Assembly: GCF_041296385.1 (NCBI RefSeq)
Contig: NC_091014.1
Span: forward strand, 52,346,078 to 52,410,077
Reading direction: 5' to 3'
DNA from: Aphelocoma coerulescens
Taxonomy: Eukaryota; Chordata; Aves; Passeriformes; Corvidae
DNA length: 64,000 bases
Shown: positions 12,534 to 25,900 of the stretch, one piece after another
How positions within the stretch are numbered: position 1 is the stretch's first letter
How the letters are laid out: the number at the start of each line of letters is the position of its first letter
Notes under the pieces: generated by a model
Told to the model about the DNA's origin: nothing
The model's input: the letters and a program-made list of their open reading frames with translations, nothing else
Databases searched by the model: none
Made by a program: the position numbers and the translations under genes

Positions 12534-15374
12534 CTGCGGGTGGAGAAGAGAGGTCAGCAGTGGCGGGACGGCAGCCACGAGGTGGCACTGACACCACGCC
12601 CCGGCCTGCGCGGCTGCAGCGCCGCGGGCAGCGGCACCGCCGGGCCAGTGCCCCACGGCAGCCAGGGCCACCAGGGAGAGCCGGGCAGACTTGTGGCCAG
12701 CCCCACCTGGGCCAGAGGGAACGGTGGCAGCGGGGTCTGACTCTGTCCGGTCACACAGCCCATCACCATGACCTGGCTGCCCAGGAGAAATGGTTACTGG
12801 TGGCTGGACACCTGTGGGCAGAGCAGGCATGGGGGTGGTGGGGCAACCTGAAGCACGGAGGGCCGCTGCTCCATGCCCCAACAGCACTGAGCACCTCGAC
12901 CATCGTCCTGCTCCCCCGAGCAGCCCATTCCCAGGGCATTCTCCCGGACATGGAGCTGCCAGCCAGCACCTCCCTTCTCCATCCCCTCCCTGTCAGCCTC
13001 CACCAAAAAGGCAACTACTGTGCTACCCACTAAGCTCCCCAGGTGGAAAAGGCCAGGGCTGGAGAGAAGGGGCTGGCCGGCTCCCAGTGCGATGCTGTCA
13101 GGGGACCACAGCCTTCCTGATGCTGCTCATCAGCATCCCTCCCTAATTGCTACCCAGTGCCTAATGACAGTAATTAGGAAGAGCAAAGCTGCCTGGGGAC
13201 TGGAAGCGCTGACGGAGTTGGGGGAGACAGATGGTGTTCTCACTTAAAGAAAGATTAAAAAAAAAAAAACAGAAAAATTCCACTCAGCTTCGATCAGTCT
13301 CTTTTTCCTTTGCTTAGTGTCAGGATCACTTCGGTCCACAGGCACACCAGGGAGAGGCTGAGATGTTGCACTGGTCATTTTCATACACAACATCTGCACA
13401 CACACACAACCCACAGCATCCCCAGTATTTTAGAGTGCCAAGGGAGCTGTGCAAGGGGGCACAGTGCCTGCCTGGGTACCTGGCACGGAGGGGGTTTCCT
13501 CACTGCCTTTGTGGGATGATGCTCTCCCCTGGGGCCACCCCCACAGCTCCCGTCTTTGCTGGCTGTGATCAGTGAGCAGCTTCCCAGGGGTATAAGGTGA
13601 GGGAACAGCCCAAAACCACCTGAGGGGCTGTGGTGAGAAGACACAAGCTCTCCTGGCAGAAGGAGCTGGCCAAGGGAAAGCCCCACATTCTCCCCCTCAC
13701 TGTGGAGTGAAGACACCACACTGGGTTTTCCAGGGAGCACCCAAAACTGGACCTTGGTGACCAGAGCAGTTGGACAGGGACTGCAATACACTCAGCTTCA
13801 CCTGTCTGGAGAAACCCCACCTGCAGAAAACCCCCTCCAAACCCTTTCACACAGCCCCTTCCACACGAGCCCTAGGGTGATGCCACCTGCCTCCAGAACT
13901 ACCTGCCAGACTGCAGGTGCACCTGGACAGAGACAGGACACTGGGGTGTAAGGGAAACTCCCATCCCGCCCCTTAGCAGCTGTCCCAAAGGCTCTCAGGG
14001 TGCCCAGGCCTCTGTCCCCCATAGCACCCTGGGGATGCAGGGACAGGGATTTGCTAGGTAGGGAGGCTGCTCAGCCTTATGGAGGAGGATGCTCAGCCCT
14101 GCACTATGGCATCAGCCTGGCCCCGTTCAGAGGATGCTCCAAGAAAAGGCCCCAAGGCAGGCATAGGGCAAACCTGCACATCCCCTGGGCTTTGCAGGGG
14201 TGACCTCCCCCTCTCCCACAGCAAGTGGGGGTCTTTTAAAACCCATTCTTCATCCTGGTCACAGCTAACAAGGCAAGTAGAACCTTGCTGAATGACACAA
14301 ACCCCATGTGACTCCTGAAGTGATCGGCGGTGACAGGCAGATTGTGCAGGGAGGGCCTCTGCACTCCATTCGAGGTGCCATTGTGACAGGGACTGACCCC
14401 CTCACCCCCCCAGGGACACCTCCAAGGAACGCAGGGCTCTCCTCCTGCTGGGAAGCTGGCATTCCCAAAGGGCTGTGGAAGTGGACATGGGATGTGGAAG
14501 ATCGCCAAAAGTAAGAATCCACTTCTGGACCCCCCTCAAAAGGATCATCTGGGCAGCAAGGTGGCTGGTGCCAGAGCTAGAGCACATGGCACAGCCTGCC
14601 CTACTCCAAGCTGCATTGCATCCTCCCCTCTCTCTCCTGCTTTATGTTATTTCCTCTTTTTTCCCTCCTTTTCTGAGTGTGGGGTTGTGATGAGAGCCCA
14701 GGGGCAACCAGAGGGGTGCAGAGGGAGGAGGTCACCAGCAGTGGGGTGCTATGGGATGGAGCCCCATGTCCTTCATCCTCTGTCTCCAGTGTCCGCTGGC
14801 CACGGCTCCCTGGCTGCCGACAGGAGCTATTCTGAGCCTGGATCAATGGGCAAGTGAGGGGGTTTGGGTGACAGCCACGGGAGGCATGTTGTGAGGAGGG
14901 CTGCAGGCAGGGAAGAGCAGGCGGGATTTTTCAGGAGATTCCCCCATCTTCACACACACTCTGCTGTCCTGTAAGGTTTCAATGATGCAGATGTCTTTCT
15001 CATTTCCTTCCCTCCGGGGGTTGCAGTCTGACTGGGTCCCACTACCCAGATGTCGCTTCCTGATTTGAGAAGTGCCGGCATTTTGTGGAGTGGCAAAACT
15101 CCAGAATGAAGGCACCTGCAGCCAAAAACAGTGGCCAAGACTGAGCTCAGGATAGCAATTTAAATAGGGGCTTACAGTGGGGGTGACACACAAAAGATCA
15201 TCTTCCTCCTCCGCCAAAAATAATTCCCATTCTTATTCTGTGACAATAATAATATTTGGTAAGGCTGTTAATTCTTTGTGAAGTGAGGATAATTTTAAAG
15301 CTGGTGATTTAAATGTAGCACTGCAAAAGTTTTAGGATAATTAAAAAAAATTAATGCTGTTTTCCTTAACTAAA

Positions 15375-16306
15375 AGGTTTGCCTTCTCCATTAGCATTCC
15401 CAGTGATGTCCAACAGTTTACCATTAGCAAATTTGCAGATGATACCAAGTTGAAGGGGTGTCAATCTGCTGGAGGGTAGGAGGAATCTGCAGAGGGACCT
15501 GGACAGACTGGATAGAGGGGTTGAATCCAACAATATGAGGTTTAACAAGACCAAGTGCCAGGTCCTGAACTTTGGCCACAACAACCTCCTGCAGCACTAC
15601 AGGTTGGGGACAGAGTGGCTGGACAGCAGCCAGGCAGAAAGGGACCTGGGGGTACTGATTGACAGCTGGTTGAACGTGAGCCAGCAGTGCCCAGGTGGCC
15701 AAGAAGGCCAATGGCATCCTGGCCTGTATCAGGAATAGTGTGGCCAGCAGGACTAGGGAAATTATTCTTCCCCTGTACTTGGAATTGATTAGGCCATAGC
15801 TTGAGTCCTGTGTTCAGTTCTGGGCCCCTTAATTTAGAAAGGATACTGAGATGTTGGAGCATGTCCAGAGAAGGGCAATGAAGCTGGTGAAGGGGCTGGA
15901 GCACAAGTCCTGTGAGGAGCAGCTGAGGGAGCTGGGGTTGTTTAGCCTGGAGAGGAGGATGCTCAGGGGCGATCTGATCACTCTCTGCAAATACCTGAAA
16001 GAAGGCTGTGGCCAGGTGAGGGTCGGTCACTTCTCCCAGGCAACCAGCAACAGGACAAGAGGACACAGTCTAAGCTGCACCAGAGGAGGTTTAGGTCGGA
16101 CATTAGAAGAAATTTCTTCACAGAAAGGGTGGTTGGGCATTGGAATGGGCTGCCCGGGGAGGTGGTGGAGTCACCGTCCCAGGAGGTGTTTAAGGGAAGA
16201 CTGGACATGACACTCAGTGCCATGGTCTGGTTGACATGGTGGTGTTAGTTTGGACTTGATGATCTCAAAGGTCTTTTCCAGTGTAGTTGATTCTGTGATT
16301 CTGTGA
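15375..16306 (+). mobile_element. CR1 LINE 3' fragment
   Basis: This is a 5'-truncated CR1 non-LTR retrotransposon. It contains the end of the reverse transcriptase frame (phrases such as GCAGATGATACCAAG, AGGTCCTGAACTTTGG, CCAGAGAAGGGCAATGAAG, GCTGCCCGGGGAGGTGG) and the short 3' UTR. It ends in the octamer repeat ATTCTGTGATTCTGTGA, the terminal signature of avian CR1. The reading frame is broken by stops and shifts, so the copy is dead. The left border is approximate. Confidence 0.93.
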
Positions 16307-17104
16307 CAAAGACCTCAACCCTCACAGAGGGGATCCAGTCTTTTCCCTGGAGAAGGAGTACACGAGAGACAGCTGCAGCTGGTCACCCTTGCTGGTCCCT
16401 CATGGCCACCTCCCTTGAGGGTGGTCCTAGCTTATTTGCAGTGTGACCTGATAAAAGCACTTTCTGCTCCAAATGAGAGAGAGCATTATTTTGCCACTGG
16501 AAAATCCCGTAATGGACAGTCAGAAAGAACTGGAGCAGTGGACTGGGATGAGGGGGAAGGAGAGACCTGTTAACTCCCTCCCGAGCCTCTTTCAGAGCCA
16601 CAGCCACAGCCCCTCCCACCCCCTTAATATGCTCCTGACAAATTCCCTTTTGTCTTTCTTCCTGTCCCTCACCACTAATATAAAAATTAAATCTATAAAT
16701 GGTGCTGGGATGACACATTTCCCAGTGTATTCCCAGGAGTGGTCTCTCTGGGTTTCTGGTTTGCTATTCAGCCTCTCAATTATTTATCTGCAAGGGAACG
16801 GGAAAACAAACTCAGCGAAGCAAACTTCATGCCCTGTAGTGACACCATGAGGTATTAAAAAATATAATAAAAATTCCCCAGTGAGTCATTTAAGATGCAC
16901 TTAAGCAGCTCCAACCACAGAGACAATGGTCATGACTGACTGTTTACAGCCCGCATTGGCCAGGGAGGGCCAGTGGCAGGACAGAATCCGGACCCCCTCA
17001 CGGCATTTCCCAACAGGAATGTTTGGGGGGAATCCTACTGGTGGAGAGTAAACACTAAATGTCCACATTAGGGTGGCTGGGGGGTAATTGCAAGCTCCCT
17101 GTAA

Positions 17105-17365
17105 GCCGTAGATGTTCTGGGGTGGCAGAATGAGGTGATGCAGGGGATGTGGGGGATGTGGGAAGTTACAGAAACTGTGGTAGGATGCAGGGGATGAAAG
17201 AATGCAGGAGCATTTGAGGGATGTGGGTGGATATGGGGGATGTGGTAGAAGATGGGGAATGTGGTCAGAGGTGAGGGATGCAGAGCACGCAGGGACATAC
17301 AGTAGACACAGGGATGAAGATAGATGGGATTGGGAGGATGCAGAGGGTGTAGAGGGATGTCCATC
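17105..17365 (+). repeat. degenerate GGATG-rich tandem repeat
   Basis: Imperfect units of the type GGGGATGTGG and GGATGCAGAGG recur at irregular spacing, giving a purine-rich plus strand. The divergence between units suggests an old minisatellite, not an active microsatellite. Borders are approximate. Confidence 0.6.
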
Positions 17366-19897
17366 TGCATGGGCAGATTGTGTCAGAGGGCTGCTGGGAA
17401 CCCTTTGCCCCAGCACTCCCCTGCCCACCTGAGCCCCATTCTGGCTCTGATGCCAAATGGCCACGGGACCAGCAGTGAAAGATCCTCCTAAACACCACCT
17501 CTCTGTAACAGCAAGTGTCCATTGCAGCCAATTGAGCACTGACCCCATGCTCAGGAGAGAATCCCTTGATCTTTCCAACTGCTGCCTCTCACGTTGTGGC
17601 CAGTCCCCTCAGCCGCAGGGACCTGCTGGGGCTTGTCCAGTTTTCCTGCTCCTGGCCCAGAGAGCAGCAGTGGCAATGCAGGAGATGGCTAAAGGCTGTG
17701 CAGGGAGCATGTGCAGCCCAGCATGGGTGGGCTCCAGTAGAGAGAAACTGGGGGAACCGCTGGCCTGGGAGGTGTTAGGAGTTTATCTTTAGCTCACCCC
17801 TTGCTTTCAGCCCAAATCCAGAGCCATCCCAGCTAAAATGCTCATGCCTAAACTGTGACGCGCTTTGAACTCAGGTTTATGCATGCTGTCACGGGGGCAG
17901 TGTTGAAGCCTGCCTTGCTCATGAAGCCCGAGCAACAGGGTGGGTCCATGCGGACCCCTGCTGTCCCCCCTCTGCCCGGGAGCCAGCATGCAGCAAACGC
18001 TCACTTGGGCAGCGCTTAACCCCTCGCTCCACTGCCCCCGCAGCCGGGCACGGCCGACTCGCTGCTCTCCTTGCATGCCGCTGGCACACCGGGCTCTGCT
18101 TCAGCTTGAACGCCGGGAAAAGCAAAGGGCATAATTTTAGGAGAAGCGTGTGAAATGTGTTCTGGCAGATCAGCCGAAGAGCTCTCCAGTGCAAGGAAAG
18201 CATTAACATTTGCAAAAGGTCCTTGCAACAAAGCAAGAAATTCCCAGCAGGCAAATCCAGATGTGGGGATGTACAAGCCCTGGGATGCAGACTGGGATGG
18301 GACAGGTCCACTGGTTTGGGAATGGTTCAGGAGTGTCCAGGGAAAGAAATGTTCCTGGGCAGTAATGTTAAACTGCAGGGATGAAATGGTGGAGGCAATC
18401 AGAGTGGGAGGGACTGCTTGCTCCTGGCTGGTATTGACAGCACACAGAAGTGCAAGGGGATGGATTTAAGCTTGCTTGGGACAGGATCTCCCCTGGGTCT
18501 GAGCTCCTTTCCTCCATCAGCCCCTCTCCCCCACATGATGGATTTGCAGAGAAAGGATGGGAAAAAAACCCTGAAGCCTGCAGCCTGTGATTCATCCTTA
18601 CTATATTTGCACATATTATTAGAAAGATGAAAATATAGCCAGAGCTGGAATTACAGATTTAGTAAGCAGGACTGCCTATTTCAGCATATACCGCTTCTCC
18701 CAATGACTCTAACTCTCCAGGAGACCAATTTACACCCTCACTAGCATTAAGGCATTGCCCTACAGTCTACTTATATATCTGGGTGGATATATTCAGCAAG
18801 CAAGTCCTTCAGGGACAGCAGTGTTTGGGTTCTGGGGCTGCCCACTCAGCATGCTGTGCAACTGGCTGGTGCCTGTAAACCTCTGCCTCAACATTCAGTC
18901 TCCTGCTAATGCTCACCCACATTTTGGGGATACATCAATCCATGAAAGCCATAGGCAAGAGAGACTTCTTTGCTTGCTGCTTTGCAAGACTTCTCCACCC
19001 CTGACAAGGAGTTTGAGATAAGAGAGACCCAGAGCTTGCCAGCTCCTTGCTGTAACTCACCCCAAGTCCCTACCTTTTTATGAACAAATCATTAGCAAAC
19101 CCCACAAGTGCCTTCTCTACAGGTGTTGGTAACCATGCCTGGTGCACACCAGCCCTTGTCCCCATGCCTGGCCAGTGGGCTTTGTGCCCACCAGGTAGGG
19201 AAGGTGGCTGATACCTCCCTGTGACACCTCTCTGTGCTATCCTGTGTGAGGAAAACTGCTGCCCTCTGTGAGCCTGGGCACAGCGCCCTCCTGCATGGGT
19301 TCTTCTTCCTCCCTGAACTGTCAGATGCAGTCAGGTGGATGGGCTATCTGCTGTAGTCCGCTTGCTTGGTTTAAGACCTTTTGGTTTGCTAAGAAACGAT
19401 CTTCGTTCAACATTTTTCTGCCTGCAAAAGATGTATTTCAAGGTTTCATAAAACAGAAGGCAGCTGTGTGACCTGAGGAAGACCAAATAAAATACCAGGT
19501 ACCAGGTGTGGTTGCTGGTCTCCAGCATCTTGCTAGCAAAGCGACTGTGTGATGAGCCCACTCCAAGTGCAAAAGCTCCCAGGTGTGCCAGTGTAGAAGG
19601 GCTAGGAAGGCAGCACTGGATCCCTGCTGCCAACCCAGAAAATCGTGTGTGTTTTCCCATGACATGGCAGTGTCTGGAGCAGCTCAGGCCAGAGAGGTGA
19701 GGAGGACCCCAGGATCTGTCCTCTCTGGCTGCAGTGGGACATAGCCCCACAGGGATGTGACCCCAACAGTGTGAGCAGTGCAGTGACACAGATATTTCGG
19801 CAGCAGTGCAGTGACCTGCACGGCCGAGGTCTGCAGGGAAGATTTCCTTGTGTGACGTTTTCCTCCTTTTGCTGGAAGTAAGGGAGAGCCTCTGCTT

Positions 19898-19927
19898 CTG
19901 GGTTTTTTTGTTTGTTTGTTTGTTTTC
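19898..19927 (+). repeat. TTTG tetranucleotide microsatellite
   Basis: About four to five copies of TTTG follow a T-run, in intergenic DNA. Confidence 0.7.
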
Positions 19928-22900
19928 TGATTGCTTCAGCCCCAAGGAAGGAAAGGGAGGTTGCAAGGGAGCTGACTCTTGGGACGGTGTGTGACAGGAA
20001 GCTCTGAGCAGAGGAGACCCCACTGCGGTTTTGTTTGCTGTGAGAGACACTGGAGACTCCACTTTTGGGACTGCAAAACACTGTGTGACCCCAACCACTC
20101 ACCAGAGAGGTGATGGCACCCCTATTTCTGTCCCTGGCCTCCTAGTGAACATGTGGGAGGTATTTTTATCCTCCTGCCAGCTCCCTTAGTCACCGGTGCT
20201 TGCTTTAAATGGGTCAACAGGGAATAAAGATGCAGCAGCCCTTGCTCCCTCACTGTCTGTCTTGGAGCACATTTACCTGCAGCACTGACTCTTCCTCCCC
20301 TTGCACTCCATCCTGGCCAAGTGCTAGTGGAGACCCAGGAGAGCACTCCCTGGCCCAGGCAGTGTCAGCTGCAATTAACTCGTCATTAAAGGCTGCTGGT
20401 GAGGCAGCCCCACTGCAGAGTTGCTTCGTGTCAGGACAACAAGGACTGTCTCCCAGGACAGTAGGGAGAAAGGTGGCTGCCCTGATGGTGGCAGAGGCAG
20501 TGTGTTGGGGTGGACGGATGCACAGGGGAAAGGAGCAGCAGGAAAACTGCATCCATCTCACATGCCCTGGATGCATGCATACAGGGTGGCAGGGATGGCT
20601 TTTGGGCATTGGGGGCAGATTTGGCCTCTCTGAGCCACTTTGGGAAGGAGATGAGGTTCACTAGGAGAGTCCATAAGGTTTGCATCTGCTGCCAGCAAGG
20701 TCATGGAGCAAATGTAATCCACTATGACATCATTTGACAGCAATGACCCCAAAACCATGGTGATCTGGTTTGATGGTGCCATTCACTGCCATGACTTCCA
20801 GTGCCTGAGCACTCCCATGGCTCCAGCCCCACTGCCCTGGTGCAGCCCAGCTGATCCTGCGAGCAGTCATCCCTCTTCCAGCAGCAATGCTAGCTGGTCA
20901 CCACTTAAACAATTTTAGATGGTTTGTTCTTGAAGGGTGACATCTTCAGATGCTTCACATCTGCTCCCGCCCGGCGTTTCAAGGGTGAGATTTCCACTGC
21001 AGTCGCCTTTGTGGCCAAGTCCCTGCTTAGAGGGGATGGCTCTCAACTCCAAGGTGACCTCAAGAGATGAGCATGGGGCGAGTGCAGCACCCAGGGAGAT
21101 TTGGGCCTAATCCTTGTGACATCTTATACCCAGAGAGAGAGAAAAACAGCAGGAGACAAGCTGGGTGCGGGAGGAGGGGGGCAGAGGGGGCAATGGCTGA
21201 CAGAACCAGGCAGTTGCCTCCATCACATTTAAGGGAGTTCGTTTTCCTCCTGTCTCCTCAGATCTGTCCTCCTGCTGCGCTTGCACAGAGCCACGCGGCT
21301 TGGCTGCCCTGGGGAAGAGGCGAAGGGAGGGGGATCAGCTCATCGGGAGATGTCCCAGGGAGGAGCCACAGCTCCAGGCACACTGTGCAGAAGGGATTGC
21401 ACACCCTGGTGTGAGCCAGATGGAGAGTGAGGGGCCGGAAGCCTGCCTGGAACCCCCACCACATGCAGGGGGAGTGGGGTGGGTGCCAGCAGCCCACCTC
21501 TCCCACTCTGGGGGGAAAGCATCTTTGCTGCAGCAGGAGACTGCAAAGCCCTCCCAGGACACCAGCAGCTCTCTCAGGGGGCCCTGGCACATGTTACCCT
21601 CAGGCACCTCAGGCCAGGAGCCAAGCCTGTGGCAAGCCAAAAACTGGCATAAAGATTGTGAGAATAGAAAAAAAAGAAGGAAAAAAAGTGAAGTTTTGGA
21701 ACTTTTCTTATTTCATCTCTGGCTTCTGAGTCTCCAGGCTATACTCATTTTACCTTTTCAAGTCTTCTCTGGGAGAAGGATGACTAGAAATCCACACCTT
21801 GATGATGAAGGCAGAGCCCCATGGGCACTTTTGTGGGTGGGGAACCTGGCAGGGCTTCTGGAGCTCCAGCCCCTTTGATTTCTAAAGCCACAGAGCCTGT
21901 CTGGCAGGTCAGGGAGGGGAAAGTGGCATGAGAGTGGCAGTGAGGGCAGCATGGCTTGCAGTGGCATCCATCCCCTGAGGTAAAGCTGGTGCAACGGGGA
22001 AATGTCTCTGGCGATGATGTGGAAGACTGCAGAAGGGCCACTCAGGTGTTGCTAATTTTCAAGACCGAGCTTTTTTTGTCTTTGCAATTCTGTTGCTCAG
22101 CAAGGCATGACATTCCCTGCCACCACCAACCCGGCCACCCCTTCTCCCAGTGGTCCTGCTGCCTGATGAGGGCAGGTTGGTGGTGGCCTCTGTCACCATG
22201 CAGCCAGCAAGCTCCTATTCAGAGCTGAAGGACAATCTGGAAATGTGAGCTAAACATCTAAATGTGAGATCAATACTAAAACATCCCCTGCCCCTCCAAA
22301 GAGCCATTTGGTATCTCTGATGCATGTACCACTTTCTCACTGCAGGATGGTGCAAGTGTCTGGGCTTTTCTCCTTCTCCTGAAATGTTGGAAATACTTTA
22401 CCTAGAGCAGCCTTGAGCTATCAGTCTTCCCCATGAAACAGGGGCTCCAGCCTTCACTCAAGAGGGACAAACTGGGGCAAGAGAGCTCCCACAGTTGCAA
22501 ACCCTTATCACTCTGCATCCTTCATGCCTCCGAAAATCAGAGGCCCAGGGTCTGTCTCAGTCTCCTAGATGCCAAGGGAGCAGAAATCAGGAGATGCTTT
22601 TGTCCATGCTGTGCTCAGTGACACGTCTGTGATAACACAGCATCTCTAGGGCAGGCTGGGGAGCAGCTTCCTGAGCCAGCTTGGTTTCTGCCCAGGGTGT
22701 GGTTCCCTCTTCCCATGCCCCAGGCAGGACCCTGGGGAAGGGACCTTCTGGCCAACCTCTTCTCCCAGCTCGGCACATGGCTCCCCTTTTCCAGCAGTGC
22801 TAGGGCCATTTACCCCATGCCTGCCAGCTGCTCCATCCTTAAAAAGATGGTGATGGGAGTTTTTGCATGTAATTTGGCCCTGGCCTAAGCCTGCTGGGGT

Positions 22901-25900
22901 CTCCATGCTGCCATTGGTAGAGGAGAAACCCACTGCTGGTGGATGCCAAGAGTTTATTTTTCTCCTTATATTTGCAACTACTTCCACTGGTTGTTACAAG
23001 CATTGGCAAGATTTAAAAATTATTAGGGCAGCCACATCCCTGCATTTACCTGCCTTGCCCCAGCAGCCACAACCCATCTCCAGCCAGGGCAGGGCCATCA
23101 TCATTCTCCGCCTGCAAAAGGCTGATGGTACATCCTGAAACAGAGCATGAGGAGCAGGAAGCAAAGGATGAGACCAAGGGCAGCACTGGAGAGCAACCAC
23201 ACAACTTGTCCAGGGGCTCTTGTGACAAGATGAATGTCCAGCAGCGAGAGCCCCATTCGAAGGACATCAGGGACATCTGCCACTGCAAGAACTATGAGAC
23301 TGTGAACTGGTCCTCCAAGAGGAGTGATGAGTGAGGATTAGTACCTGGGAGGCTTGAACACAGCTCTCCTCACTCAGTCACACACCTTCCCTGCCCACAG
23401 TATCAGCCAACTCACAGGAGTTTTCACAGCCCCCTCCACCTGCACCTTGCTGCCGCACTCAGACAGCTGCACAAGTGAGAGCAGACCTGTCACATCCCCC
23501 ACCCTGATCTCTCTCTGCTGCTTTTGGCATGTTTTTAATGGTGCTTCTCTTGCTCCAGTCTGAGACCTGTCTGTAACCACATACATCTCACCGTCTGGAT
23601 TTTCAGTTTTTCTCCTGTTCTGCTTAATTTAGTCCTATTCCCCCCACTGTATATTATCCCTCTTACCCTGTTCTTTGTGGACCTGCAGGTAGTTACTGAG
23701 CCCATCATCCAGCCTCAGCACTTTGCAAACCTCACACAGACCTTCAGAAATTATTTACTGGGAGCCAGTATCTCACCTTTTTCCTTTTCCCTTCTTTTTC
23801 CCAAGATTTGCCACAGATCCCCCTGCATCCCTGGTCATAGGAGTTTTCAGTGTGCCCTGGTCCCTTGTTCCCCTCGGATGGGTGCACCCACCAGCTGTCC
23901 TTCTATTAGTCTCAAAGCTATTCACTAATTTTTTCTTCCTGTGTGGAAAACACAGGACTTGTTTCAACCTAAAGCCCTGCTGCTGGTGGCATCTGTCCTG
24001 TCCTTGGGCTAGGATTTGGGAGGTGGAAGGAAAATGACACATCTGGTAGGAGCACCAAGGTGACTCCTGATTGCTGCAGCAAGGCTGCTGCCGGCATGGC
24101 ACAGGGACAGTTCCTATGTGGGAAAGCGGCACGCTTGATTTTCAGTCTCCCAAAAGACAGACGCTTATTGTACAACAAAATATCATCAGGGTAATGGTAG
24201 GAGACCTGAAGCAAATCCCTGCCACTAATAGGATTGGGCCGTCTTCAGCAGGTCTCACTCGCAAAGGCGGATCATGCCAAAATGAAGCTGGCTTGAAAGC
24301 CCACAGCTCGAAAGCCCACGGGCTCCCGGCGGGCAAGGGAGCTCTGCTCACCGCCAGCCCTCTGACAGCAAAGCCTTCTCCCTCCTCTGTAATCCAGTGA
24401 AAAGAGACATCAAAGGACAAGTACATCCATCCTGGGACACTCTTGGGAAGCCAAGGGCAAAGAGAGCCTGCAGTTTGCTGCTAGAGAGGGGAAGAGGTAG
24501 CTTGGCACATACCAGTGCCCACAGAAGGGCAGGCAGAGGAAAGTGATGGTCCCAAAGGCAGCATGCCACTCTATGCAGAGGCAGTGCATGGGCATTGCAC
24601 ATCCACACCTTTTTCTTTACCTTCTCACCCTTGTTCTTTTCTGCTGAAAAGGCAAAACTGATACTATGGGCTTTGCCTGCCCTTCCCTGGTTTTAATTAA
24701 GGATCTTTCCTGTCCCATTCTGCTCACAAGCCTTCCCCAATATCTGCCTGAAGCTCCTCTTTATCAGGACACATCCCTGATTGTTTTTCACCCCTTAGCA
24801 TCTCAAGAAAGGGCAGGAGCCCAGTGGAGCGGGCCCCAGTGGAGCCAGCCTTTGCTGGAAAAGGGTTATCGTGAGAGGAGGAGTGTGCTGAGCCCCTCCA
24901 AGTCTGTGCTGGAAGAGCCTGTCCCCCAGCACAGGCAAGAGCAGGAAGAGGGGGAGGTGGATGTGCTCCTGCTGCTAATGTTCCACTTGTCGTCCTCTGC
25001 TCCGATGTCAAAATGTTGGTCTTGTAGAAGAAAAGATTTCATCAACATTCATACCCTGCTACACCCACACACACAGTTACATCCACCTGGCCCAAGCTTG
25101 TGCTGTGTGGGGGTCATGAGCCCCTACGTGTCTCCTGGTTCCAGGGGATGAGGAGGGACAGCTGGTTTGCACGGAGGCATCCTGCCCTGCTGGCCATGCC
25201 ATGCTGCCCTGCGGGCTCCGAGCCGCCCGCAGCACCTGAGTGTACCTGGCAGCCGGCCGGCACCTGTGCCAGAGCCTGTGCTTGGCACGGCCGCCCTTCC
25301 CGAGGAGAGGCTCTGCCCGCTGCTGCCGGTCTGACGCCGGGACCGCACGCAGCACGCTGCTCCCGACCATATGGCCTCCTCCTGCAGACCCTGCCTCGGC
25401 CACCGGAACAGGCGCCCTAAATCCCCCATCCCAGCAAACACCAACAGCTCACTGCCACCACCACCATCTCAGGTCCTCAAGCACGGGAGGGGAAACACTG
25501 AGTCCCTTTTGTTGATACGGTCTGGTTTTTATTGCTCCACAGTTGGCTGAAGCAGCCCGGAGCTGGCCGTGCTGCCTCCCTTCCTCCCTGCAGCAGACCC
25601 CCCCTTCACAAACAGCTGTTTCCCCCAGCCCTAGGGATGCCCTGCACGGCCATGGCTGCTCTCATCCTTTCTCTCTTTGGGTGTGTTTTGCCCTAAATGA
25701 CTGTGGTTTGAATCAGCACGTTGCATGAGGGGTGGTCAGGGGTGAGAGCGGAGGGGGTGGAGAGAGGGAGTGTAGCCAGAGGTGCCACTGCACTTCTGAG
25801 TAAGCTGGGCTGTGCATTACTGCTTCCAGGTGTTTATTTAGCCTTTTAATGCTTGAAAACTGGTAGAAACTTATTTTAAAGAGGAAAGCAGAGGATACTC

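Noticed and set aside
19331..20098. 255-codon minus-strand open frame
   Set aside because: It crosses a TTTG microsatellite and has no family resemblance; judged chance.
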